A stretch of 28,143 nt of DNA, from assembly GCA_016190025.1 (NCBI GenBank), contig JACPRG010000042.1:1-28143 (forward strand), read 5' to 3'. The position numbers were made by a program, and so were the translations under genes. Position 1 is the first letter of the stretch. Every line of letters begins with the position of its first letter. The notes beneath the pieces are model-generated. The model saw only the letters and a program-made list of their open reading frames with translations, searched no databases and was not told the DNA's origin. Positions 21,506-28,143 of the stretch are shown here, piece after piece. This stretch comes from Candidatus Tectimicrobiota bacterium. GTDB lineage: Bacteria > UBA8248 > JACPRG01.

Positions 21506-24184
21506 CTATCGTAGCCGGAGCTTCACCTCCACGGCGTTCTCCCCCGGCAGCTTGCGGCTCTTGAAGCCGAAGGTCTCCGCCAGGCGCAGCATGGCGACGT
21601 TGTCCGAGAGCGCCTGGCCGACGACCTCCCGGATCCCCCGGTCGCGGCAATAGCGGATCATCTTCTCCAGAAGGGCGTGGCCCAGCCCCTGGCCCTTGAG
21701 GTCCGAGCGGACGACGATGGCGAACTCGGCGTTCCGGTTGTCCGGGTCCATCACCGTCCGGACCACGCCCAGCGTCTCCGGTTTTCCGTGTTCGTCGGGC
21801 GCCTGGGCGATGAAGGCCATCTCCCGGTTGTAGTCGATCTGCGTGAACCGGGCCATCTGGGAGTGGGGGAACTCCCGGACGAGGCCGAAGAAGCGGAAGC
21901 GGATGTCCTCGGGCGTGAGACGGGAGACGAAGGCGTAGTGGGCGGGTTCGTCCTCGGGCCGGATGGGCCGCATGAAGACGCGGCGCCCCGACTGAAGCGT
22001 CGTCCACTCCTCGAGCTGCTTGGGATAGGGACGGATGGCCAGGCGCGCGGCGCCGGAGGCGATCGCGGGCGCCACGGCGATGCGCGCGTCCAGGGCCAGC
22101 ACGCCCTCGTCGTCGGCGAACAGGGGGTTGATGTCCAGCTCGACGACCTCGGCGATGTCGATGACGAGCTGGGAGATCTGGAGCAGTGTCAGGCAGATGG
22201 CGTCCAGGTCCGCCGCCGGCTGGTCCCGGTAGCCCCGGAGGAGTTGGAAGACGCGGGTCCGCGAGATGAGGTCCCGGGCGAGGCTCATGTTGAGCGGGGG
22301 CAGCCCCACCGCCCGGTCCCCGATGACCTCCACCGCCTTCCCCCCCTGGCCGAACAGGATCACGGGTCCGAAGACCGGGTCGGTCGAGGCCCCCGCGATG
22401 AGCTCGTGCGCCCCCGGCCTGCGCGCCATCCTCTGGACGGTGAACCCGGTGAGGCGGGCGTCGGGCCGGAGCTTCGCCAAGCGGGCCTTCATGGCCGCCG
22501 CGGCCTGCGCGACGGCCTCGGGGGTTTCGAGATCCAGGGCCACGCCGCCCACGTCGGACTTGTGGGTGATGTCGGGCGAGAGAACCTTGAGGGCGACGGG
22601 AAAGCCGAGCCGCCGGGAGACGCCCACGGCGTCCTCGGCCGCGGCGGGGGTGATGTGGGTCTCCACGATGGGGACGCCGTAGGCGGCCAGGACGGCCTTG
22701 GCCTCGGGTTCGGTCAGGACCCTGCGGCCCTCGGCGAGGGCGTTCTGAATCACCAGCCGCGCCGTCGAGGTGACCGGGGTGAACTCGGCCGGGGCCGAGG
22801 GGGGCGTCTCCATCAGCATCTCCTGGTTGCGCCGGTATTTCACCATGTGGAGAAACGCCCGGACGGCCTTGTCCGGCGTGTCGTAGGTGGGAACGCCGGC
22901 GTCGGCGAAGAGGCGCCGCGCCTTCGCCACGGCCTCGCGCCCGAGCCAGCTGGTCAGGACGTTCCGGGAGGCCCCCTTCGCGACCCGCACGATCTCCCGG
23001 GCCGCCTCCTCGCTGGAGGCGATGGCGGTGGGCACGTGCATCGCCAGGACGGCGTCGACGCCGGGATCGTCCAGGAGGGCTTTCAGGGCCTCCGCGTAGC
23101 GCTCGCCCGGCGCGTCCCCCGCGATGTCCACCGGGTTTCCGCGGGACCAGTAGGAAGGCATGGCCGCGTCCAGCCTTCGGAGGGTCTCCTCCGAGAGCTC
23201 GGCCAGCCGGCCGCCGCCGGAGACGAGGGCGTCCGTCGCGATGACGCCTGGGCCGCCGCCGTTGGTGAGGATGGCCAGGCGGTCGCCCTTCACGGGACGG
23301 GAGCGTCCGAGGGTCTCGACGGCGTCGAACAGCTCGTCCACCTCGAAGACCCGCAGCATGCCCGCGCGCCGGATGGCCGCGTGGTAGACGTCGTCGGCGC
23401 CCGCCAGGGCGCCCGTGTGCGAGGCCGCGGCCCGCGCCCCCTCCGGCACCCGGCCGGACTTGATGGCGAGCACCGGCTTGTTGCGCGCCGCCGCACGCGC
23501 CGCCGACATGAACTTGCGGGCGTCGCGGATCGATTCGATGTACAGCAGGATCGCGCTCGTCTCCGGGTCGCTTCCCAGATAGTCGAGGATGTCCCCGAAG
23601 TCGATGTCGGCCATGTCGCCGAGGGAGACGAAGTGGGAGAAGCCGATGCCGTTGGAGCGCGCCCAGTCCAGGACCGCCGTGGCGAGACCCCCCGACTGGG
23701 CGATGAACGCGAGCCGGCCGGGGAGGGCGCCGGTGTGGGCGAAGCTGGCGTTCAGGCCGACGCCGGGCGCGAGAAGGCCCAGGGTGTTGGGGCCGAGGAT
23801 GCGCAGGGCGTGGGGGCGTGCGGCCTCCAGCATCTCCCGCTGGGAAGGGCCCTCCGCCTGCGGCTCCCGCGCGAGGCCCGCGCTCAGGACGATGGCCGCC
23901 CGCGTCCCCCGCTGGCCGAGCTCGGCGATCAAGCCCGGCACCGTCGGCGCGGGGGTGCAGAGGATGGCCAGGCTGGGGGGGACGGGCAGGCCGGCGACGT
24001 TCTGGTAGGCCCAGACGCCGGCGACCGCGTCGTGGCTCGGGTTGACCGGCATGACCGGCCCGGCGAAGCCGCCCGCGAGCAGGTTGCGCATGATCACGGC
24101 GCCGATGCTTTGGGGCCGGTTGGAGGCTCCGATGACGGCGATCGACGAAGGCCGGAAGAGGGAGTCGAGATTCAGGACGCTCAT
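21506..24184 (-). CDS. PatZ-like fusion: ADP-forming acyl-CoA synthetase plus GNAT acetyltransferase
   Basis: 892 residues. Domains in order: CoA-binding (about 5-100, SSIAVIGASNRPQSIGAVI), CoA-ligase halves (155-440), ATP-grasp (485-705, with HKSDVGGV at 541-548 and ELDINPL at 682-688) and a C-terminal GNAT domain (about 733-892, acetyl-CoA loop DLKGQGLGHALLEKM near 828-842). The order matches the protein acetyltransferase Pat/PatZ, which acetylates lysines of acyl-CoA synthetases and other proteins. Unlike a purely regulatory version, it keeps the phospho-histidine motif of ADP-forming enzymes, ASHTGALAG (His256), so acyl-CoA formation with ATP may also work. The ATG at 24184 follows CAGGTGAG. 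It converges with the TRAP operon and may tie acyl-CoA supply to enzyme control; that is inference. Confidence 0.9.
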   Translation of the reverse strand: MSVLNLDSLFRPSSIAVIGASNRPQSIGAVIMRNLLAGGFAGPVMPVNPSHDAVAGVWAYQNVAGLPVPPSLAILCTPAPTVPGLIAELGQRGTRAAIVLSAGLAREPQAEGPSQREMLEAARPHALRILGPNTLGLLAPGVGLNASFAHTGALPGRLAFIAQSGGLATAVLDWARSNGIGFSHFVSLGDMADIDFGDILDYLGSDPETSAILLYIESIRDARKFMSAARAAARNKPVLAIKSGRVPEGARAAASHTGALAGADDVYHAAIRRAGMLRVFEVDELFDAVETLGRSRPVKGDRLAILTNGGGPGVIATDALVSGGGRLAELSEETLRRLDAAMPSYWSRGNPVDIAGDAPGERYAEALKALLDDPGVDAVLAMHVPTAIASSEEAAREIVRVAKGASRNVLTSWLGREAVAKARRLFADAGVPTYDTPDKAVRAFLHMVKYRRNQEMLMETPPSAPAEFTPVTSTARLVIQNALAEGRRVLTEPEAKAVLAAYGVPIVETHITPAAAEDAVGVSRRLGFPVALKVLSPDITHKSDVGGVALDLETPEAVAQAAAAMKARLAKLRPDARLTGFTVQRMARRPGAHELIAGASTDPVFGPVILFGQGGKAVEVIGDRAVGLPPLNMSLARDLISRTRVFQLLRGYRDQPAADLDAICLTLLQISQLVIDIAEVVELDINPLFADDEGVLALDARIAVAPAIASGAARLAIRPYPKQLEEWTTLQSGRRVFMRPIRPEDEPAHYAFVSRLTPEDIRFRFFGLVREFPHSQMARFTQIDYNREMAFIAQAPDEHGKPETLGVVRTVMDPDNRNAEFAIVVRSDLKGQGLGHALLEKMIRYCRDRGIREVVGQALSDNVAMLRLAETFGFKSRKLPGENAVEVKLRLR

Positions 24185-24516
24185 GGCTCACCTGCGGGGT
24201 CAGGGCGCGCAGGGATCTGGGTGCGGCCCCCGGCTGGGGCCGGGGGACTGAACCCGGCTCAATCATACCCCTTTGGGGGCGGACCCGAAAGGTCCATGAG
24301 ACGGGCGGGTTGCGCGGGGTCTCGGAGAGGAGGCGCCCTTCGAGCGCCCCGCCCGAGGAAATTTGTCTTCGGATGCGCCGGCCTCCCGAGCCGCCGAGGC
24401 TGGATGCTTCGGGGCTGCTATAATGGTGCCCGTTCTTCCGGTTGCGTCTCGCGTCGCGGAGTCGGCGGACGGCCGGGAGAACCGAGGGTGAAAACGGAGT
24501 CAGGAGGAAGGTATCG
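24185..24516. other. Divergent intergenic region between PatZ-like gene and lipoprotein gene
   Basis: No gene is convincing; an in-frame extension of the lipoprotein ORF to 24442 lacks a start site and is probably leader. It holds an extended -10 promoter at 24416-24424 and a small perfect hairpin GGACC-CGAAA-GGTCC (about 24282-24296). Promoter elements for the leftward PatZ-like gene were not identified. Confidence 0.45.
24416..24424 (+). promoter_or_regulatory. Extended -10 promoter for the lipoprotein gene
   Basis: TGC directly before a perfect TATAAT (24419-24424). No good -35 lies 17 bases upstream (GAGGCT), which is common for extended -10 promoters. Predicted leader of about 85 bases. 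Confidence 0.5.
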
Positions 24517-25158
24517 GTGCGACTCGACGAGAGGTCCCGGCGGTGGGTGAGGTGGGCGCCGGCGCTGGCGGCGCTCGGCATCTTGGCGGGATGCGCAAAT
24601 CCCTTGTACTGGCCGGAGCGGATCCGGTACACGTATCGACTGGCGATGGCGGAGCCCGTCCAGGCGGACGCCCACGCCTATGAGGACGAATCGATCTTCA
24701 TCCGCTTTCAGTTCTACGAGACGGAGATCGCCTTTCACCTTCGCAACAAGACGAACCGTCTTTTGACCATTCTCTGGGACGACTCCCGCTATGTCACCGA
24801 GACCGGGGCGGCCAAGCGCGTTTTCCACAAAGAGATTCGTGTGCGGAACCGCTACCGGCCCCAGCCCCCATCCGTGATCCCGGCCAGGGCCGTCCTGGAC
24901 GACCATGTCGTCCCCAGCGACAACATCTCGGAAGGGTTCTTCCGCGTGGAATATCTTCCCCTCCTGCCCGTCTGGGACTACCCGGACGAGTTCTATCTTC
25001 TGGGAGGGAGGGCGGCCGCCGACCGGTCGGCCGAGAGGCGGCGCGCGACGGCCGCGAGCCTGGAGGGACGAACCATCGGCCTGGACCTGGCGATGGAGGT
25101 GAACGAGAAGGTCAAGACGTACCGGTTCCGGTTCCGGGTCGAGGTCGTCCGAAGATGA
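24517..25158 (+). CDS. Hypothetical lipoprotein, 213 aa
   Basis: Starts at GTG 24517 after a very strong AGGAGGAAGG site. The N-terminus is basic (RLDERSRRWVR), then a hydrophobic stretch ends in the lipobox LAG-C (Cys26), so it should be lipid-anchored after the signal peptide is removed. The mature part contains short beta-rich segments (ESIFIRFQFYETEIAFHLRN; RLLTILWDDSRYV; KVKTYRFRFRVEVV) that look like an immunoglobulin- or DUF-type sandwich domain; no named family is recognised. It begins with NPLYWPERIRYTY, reminiscent of small envelope lipoproteins. The membrane transporter gene 120 bases downstream could be in the same transcript. Confidence 0.75.
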   Translation: MRLDERSRRWVRWAPALAALGILAGCANPLYWPERIRYTYRLAMAEPVQADAHAYEDESIFIRFQFYETEIAFHLRNKTNRLLTILWDDSRYVTETGAAKRVFHKEIRVRNRYRPQPPSVIPARAVLDDHVVPSDNISEGFFRVEYLPLLPVWDYPDEFYLLGGRAAADRSAERRRATAASLEGRTIGLDLAMEVNEKVKTYRFRFRVEVVRR

Positions 25159-25280
25159 ACGCCCCATGGGGAGGTCCTCGGCCGAAGAGGCGGGGAATCC
25201 CTTCTTCGGGGTGGGCGCCCTGGGGGGTGGGAGGCGGTCCCCGGCGCCTCTTTCCCGCGGCCTGAGTGGGACCGACATCC

Positions 25281-26723
25281 ATGTCCGGACATCCTGAAAG
25301 GTCCGCAAGGCCGGCCCGCGGCGCCTGGGGGCTGCGCGAGGTTCCTCTCTTCCCTGGCCTTTGCGCCATGCTGGGGCCCGGGGTGGTGTGGGCGGCCTTC
25401 GCCCAAGGTAGCGGCGAGCTTATCTGGTGGCCTTATCTGACGGCCAAGTACGGGACGGCCCTGCTGGGCCTGGTGGTCCCGGCCTGCCTGATGCAGTTGT
25501 GGGTCAGCGTCGAGGTGGGACGCTACACCTTGAACACCGGCGAGACCCTCTTCGCCGGGCTTGAGCGGATGAGCCGCGTCTACGCGGCGTTTCTCTGGCT
25601 GGGTCTTCTGTGCGTCTCGGTGTGGTTCGGGGCGTACGCCTCCGCCGGGGGCACCTCCCTCGCTGAGCTGACGGGCTTCCCGCCGGGATGGTCTCCGAGA
25701 GGGAGGAGCCTTTTCTGGGCCTGTGCGACCATCGCCTTGTTTTTTTCCATTCTGCTGTTCAGCCCGGTCGTCTACCAGTGGGTCGAGAAGATCATGTGGG
25801 GCGTGGCGGGCCTCAGTGTCGCCGGGGTCCTGGCGGCCATCTGGTATCCGGAGGTCTTTCGCGTGGGGGGGCGGTACTTCCGGGCGCTGGCGACGCCGCC
25901 GGCGGGCCTGCCCCCCCAGTGGGACCCGTCGGACACCTCGGTCCTGCTGACGGCCCTGGCGTTCGCGGGAATGGGCGGCTACTTCAATTTTCTGTACAGC
26001 TATTGGCTCCACGAGAAGCGGGCGGGGATGGCCCATTACATGGGACGGGTGACCAGCCCCATCACGGGCGAGGCGGAAGAGTCTCCCGACCGGGCGCTTC
26101 TGTTCGAGGACAGCCCCGAGAACAGAGGACGTCACCGCCGCTGGATCCGCTATCTCTGGGTGGACAACCTCATCGGGGTGGGCGTCAACCTGGTGACGGT
26201 GGTGCTCATGTGCTGGCTGGCCTTGGCGTTACTCCATCCGAAGGGGCTGGTCCCGAAGGGCTGGGAGATCGCGGTGGTCCAGGCCCGGTTTTTCAGCTTC
26301 GCCTGGGGGCCGGTGGGAAAGGCCGTCTTCCTTTTGATCGCGGCCGTCTTCCTGGCCGACACGTGGCTGACCATCACGGACGGCATGGCCCGGATGCACG
26401 CCGACTACCTGACTTCGGCGTGGCCCGGGGCGCGGAGGCGGCCGTTTCGCGACTGGTATTACCTCTGGGTGATCCTGCTCACCCTCCTCAGCCTTTCCAC
26501 CATCTGGTTTCGGCAGCCCGGCCCGCTGATCACCCTTGTGGGGGTGTCGAGCTTTCTCTCCATGGCCGTCTACGCCCCGGGGCTCATTTACCTCAATTAT
26601 TTCCGAATGCCGAAGCTGCTCCCCGCCTGGGTGAGGCCCCATCCGGTCAACGGTGTGATCCTCTGCGGGGTCACCATCTTGTACTGGGCGCTTTCGGTCT
26701 GGTATTTGTCGGTGATTTTTTGA
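25281..26723 (+). CDS. Divergent Nramp-family membrane transporter
   Basis: About 480 residues with roughly eleven hydrophobic helices in the LeuT-like order of Nramp (SLC11) proteins. Helix 1 reads GPGVVWAAFAQGSGELIWWP: the GPG start is kept, but the metal-binding DPGN of true Mn/Fe transporters is replaced by QGSGE (42-46). The helix 6 region reads AFAGMGGYFNFLYSYWLHEK, without the usual MPH motif. This places it in the Nramp-related group whose substrate may not be Mn2+ or Fe2+. A cytoplasmic loop of about 60 residues (GRVTSPITGEAEESPD and on) is unusual for short Nramps. ATG 25281 is taken as the start; a GTG at 25266 is also in frame. No strong ribosome binding site is seen for either. 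Confidence 0.8.
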   Translation: MSGHPERSARPARGAWGLREVPLFPGLCAMLGPGVVWAAFAQGSGELIWWPYLTAKYGTALLGLVVPACLMQLWVSVEVGRYTLNTGETLFAGLERMSRVYAAFLWLGLLCVSVWFGAYASAGGTSLAELTGFPPGWSPRGRSLFWACATIALFFSILLFSPVVYQWVEKIMWGVAGLSVAGVLAAIWYPEVFRVGGRYFRALATPPAGLPPQWDPSDTSVLLTALAFAGMGGYFNFLYSYWLHEKRAGMAHYMGRVTSPITGEAEESPDRALLFEDSPENRGRHRRWIRYLWVDNLIGVGVNLVTVVLMCWLALALLHPKGLVPKGWEIAVVQARFFSFAWGPVGKAVFLLIAAVFLADTWLTITDGMARMHADYLTSAWPGARRRPFRDWYYLWVILLTLLSLSTIWFRQPGPLITLVGVSSFLSMAVYAPGLIYLNYFRMPKLLPAWVRPHPVNGVILCGVTILYWALSVWYLSVIF

Positions 26724-26838
26724 TTGCTTCGGGTGAGGCGCGAGCGGCCGGGGGGTTGGCCTTTGATCCGGGGCCCGCGCCGGGTTCCCCGCCCTCCGCC
26801 TCGGCCCTTTTGACGCCTCTCCCGCCGGGAAAGAGCGC

Positions 26839-27555
26839 TTATCCTTTCGACGTCTTGCGGCCGAACTCATCGAGCATCTGCATCTGGATCTGTTGGATTT
26901 CCAGCAGCCTTCCCCAGTGATGTGTGAGCAACTGGTCCATCTTTCCGTGAAGGAGACGGATTTCGAGCTCCGCTTTCAGGTTGACCCGGTAGTCGTGCTC
27001 GGCCCTCAGGCGGTCTTTGGCCTCCTGACGGTTCTGACTCATCATGATGACGGGCGCCTGGAAAGCCGCGACGCATGAGAGGACCAGGTTGAGCAGGATG
27101 TAGGGATATGGGTCGAACGGCTTCGAGAGCAGGAACCAGGAATTGACGGCTATCCAAACAACGAGACTGACCCCGAAGGAAATGATGAAGCGCCAGCTTC
27201 CGCCGTATTCGGCAATCTTGTCCGCCACACGTTCGCCCAGGGTCAGCTGACGGTCGAACTCGACGTTGATGTTCTCGGAGATGACCTTTTCTTGCTCCCG
27301 AAGGCTGTTGACGACCTCCGTCTCCAGTTCTGAAAGCTCCCCCTTTCCTTTTTCAAGGAGGTCTTCCACGTAGTCCGCTCGGATGTGATTGAGGCAGGAA
27401 AGGCAAATGACATCTTGCTGGGTCCAATCGGGGTGTTTCTCGCTGATGAGATCGACGACCGCTCTGCGGACAAGCTGGCCGTTCATGACCTCGTCGGGCC
27501 GCTTGTTTTTCTGGCAAATCGGACAGAGAATCAAAGTTCGATGGTTCCGTGCCAT
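26839..27555 (-). CDS. DUF1003 membrane protein with N-terminal zinc-ribbon-like cysteines
   Basis: 238 residues. DUF1003 is identified by two membrane helices (FIISFGVSLVVWIAVNSWFL and YILLNLVLSCVAAFQAPVI) followed by MMSQNRQEAKDRLRAEHDY and VNLKAELEI, then a helical tail (MDQLLTHHWGRLLEIQQIQM). The N-terminus carries two CxxC pairs (Cys11/Cys14, Cys51/Cys54), which could bind zinc or iron; many DUF1003 proteins have this ribbon. The molecular function of the family is not established. The start at 27555 follows GGAGG; an upstream extension to 27684 in frame is unlike the family and is rejected. It converges with the Nramp-like gene. Confidence 0.88.
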   Translation of the reverse strand: MARNHRTLILCPICQKNKRPDEVMNGQLVRRAVVDLISEKHPDWTQQDVICLSCLNHIRADYVEDLLEKGKGELSELETEVVNSLREQEKVISENINVEFDRQLTLGERVADKIAEYGGSWRFIISFGVSLVVWIAVNSWFLLSKPFDPYPYILLNLVLSCVAAFQAPVIMMSQNRQEAKDRLRAEHDYRVNLKAELEIRLLHGKMDQLLTHHWGRLLEIQQIQMQMLDEFGRKTSKG

Positions 27556-27559
27556 TTGA

Positions 27560-27820
27560 CTATTTCCTCCAGGCAGCGGCGCGCCCACCTTGTTTGGACC
27601 CATCTTTTGCTTCCACCTTTTTTCCGGTCGCGGCCGCCAGGCCGACCGCGAGCCGATTTCGCTCCAAGGGCGGGGGTTGGCCAATCGACGACCGAGGCTT
27701 TGACTCCCTTATATAGACCCGGATGGTGTCGAAAGCATCGAGGACCTCGCTGGGTACGGACAAGCCGTTGCAAAACCCTGGGGTCAGGAGTAAAATTCCG
27801 CTAAGGAATTTCGCCCTCAC
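27560..27820 (-). CDS. Doubtful small ORF upstream of the DUF1003 gene
   Basis: An 86-codon frame whose stop lies four bases before the DUF1003 start, so the two could be translationally coupled. The downstream two thirds (from VPSEVLDAFDTIRVYIRES to the basic end GGRAAAWRK) has fairly GC-rich third positions. The first 17 codons are made by the palindrome and the conserved-looking GGGGTCAGGAGTAAAATTCC-type repeat, so any real start would be later. No family is recognised. It may be a remnant or no gene at all. Confidence 0.2.
   Translation of the reverse strand: MRAKFLSGILLLTPGFCNGLSVPSEVLDAFDTIRVYIRESKPRSSIGQPPPLERNRLAVGLAAATGKKVEAKDGSKQGGRAAAWRK
27780..27811. repeat. REP-like palindrome with TGGGGTCAGG flank
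   Basis: AAATTCC, loop GCTAA, GGAATTT is a perfect 7-bp inverted repeat (27793-27811). It directly follows TGGGGTCAGGAGT, a flank that from memory resembles ends of REP-like or transposon-associated repeats in environmental proteobacteria. Only one copy is in the window, so repeat status is unproven here. Confidence 0.35.
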
Positions 27821-28056
27821 CAGCGACTGCGTCGCCCCCGGCCGGCGCGACCTGAGTGGTGGTCTTAGCGCACGCCAACTGCCTCTCTCACTTGCTTGCT
27901 GCGATTTCAGGGAGAGCGCCCTTTGGCTTGTGAGGGGGCGGTCTCATCGGGATTCTGCCCTCGTGCCACGGGCTGCGGCGGGACCCGGGGATTCGGCCCG
28001 CGTGATTTTTTCGGCGTCATGGATCCGAGTGGGATGCAACGGGAAGGAGAAGAGCG

Positions 28057-28143
28057 ATGTGGGCGCATAGAGGAGAATGCCATGCGGCCCTGCGGGGAGT
28101 TGTCAAGGTAAAAGAAGACGGCGGCGTCCAGGTTCAGAACGAA
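28057..28143 (+). CDS. Unknown protein, first 29 codons, runs off right edge
   Basis: An ATG at 28057 with an excellent AAGGAG site seven bases ahead opens a frame that stays open to the edge (29 codons, MWAHRGECHAALRGVVKVKE and on). Too little is visible for a family call. Other frames at the edge lack a comparable ribosome binding site. Confidence 0.5.
   Translation, partial: MWAHRGECHAALRGVVKVKEDGGVQVQNE

Larger units (their letters stand above)
27556..28056. other. Region upstream of DUF1003 gene and the right-end gene
   Basis: Holds the doubtful ORF at 27560-27820, the palindrome at 27793-27811 and a minus-strand TATATAA (about 27713-27719) with no good -35. The stretch 27821-28056 shows no convincing gene; plus-strand frames through it lack GC-rich third positions. 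Confidence 0.4.

Noticed and set aside
25180..25212. Hairpin CCGAAGA/TCTTCGG after the lipoprotein gene
   Set aside because: It has no U-run and a long interrupted loop, so a terminator call is not justified.
27723..28070. A 115-codon plus-strand ORF near the right edge
   Set aside because: No ribosome binding site, no codon bias, and it overlaps a better supported gene start at 28057.

Overview
The window is GC-rich bacterial chromosome. About twenty genes can be assigned, plus several very small ones, and no tRNA, rRNA, CRISPR array or intact transposon was seen. The mix of genes is typical of an environmental, metabolically versatile Gram-negative: siroheme sulfite reductase with an iron-sulfur APS reductase, a COX24-like mini-protein, an HDOD/HD-GYP pair, a TRAP uptake operon with amide- and amine-degrading enzymes, and a selenoprotein. 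The best guess is a Desulfobacterota (delta-proteobacterial) or Methylomirabilota/Rokubacteria-like lineage. This rests on gene content only and is not certain.

Layout. (1) 1-3202, minus strand: a sulfur assimilation operon read right to left from a good sigma70 promoter (3173-3202). It holds a possible 42-residue leader peptide, a TauE/SafE permease, APS reductase (cysH) and a nitrite/sulfite reductase that runs off the left edge. (2) 3296-3885, minus: an OsmC-like redox protein interrupted by one in-frame TGA exactly where the catalytic cysteine belongs. A SECIS-like hairpin lies just downstream, so it is read here as a selenoprotein. (3) 3986-4388, plus: a 29-residue, extremely basic COX24/mS38-like protein with its own promoter and terminator. 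(4) 4455-7963, minus: a GT4 glycosyltransferase, an HDOD protein and an HD-GYP protein; the last two are tightly spaced. (5) 8107-9363, minus: a TenA/PqqC-like protein and a 42-residue membrane protein.

(6) 9674-13015, plus: a large soluble hybrid histidine kinase (three GAF, two PAS, HisKA, HATPase, REC). (7) 13074-21465, plus: one long catabolic operon, promoter to terminator. It encodes a TRAP transporter (binding protein, small and large permease), an M24 hydrolase that has lost most metal ligands (creatinase/ectoine-hydrolase type), a TRZ/ATZ-type amidohydrolase, an ornithine cyclodeaminase-like enzyme and a second M24 enzyme with an intact metal site. Together they suggest uptake and breakdown of a small nitrogenous, perhaps cyclic, carboxylate; the substrate is unknown. 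(8) 21506-24184, minus: a PatZ-like fusion of ADP-forming acyl-CoA synthetase and GNAT acetyltransferase. (9) 24419-26723, plus: a lipoprotein and a divergent Nramp-like transporter. (10) 26839-27820, minus: a DUF1003 membrane protein and a doubtful small ORF. (11) From 28057: the first 29 codons of a gene leaving the right edge.

The most notable observation is the probable selenocysteine codon in the OsmC-like gene. Next are the leader-like ORF of the sulfur operon and the unusual two-M24 TRAP operon. Because the DNA is GC-rich, many long open frames antisense to real genes exist; they were left out.
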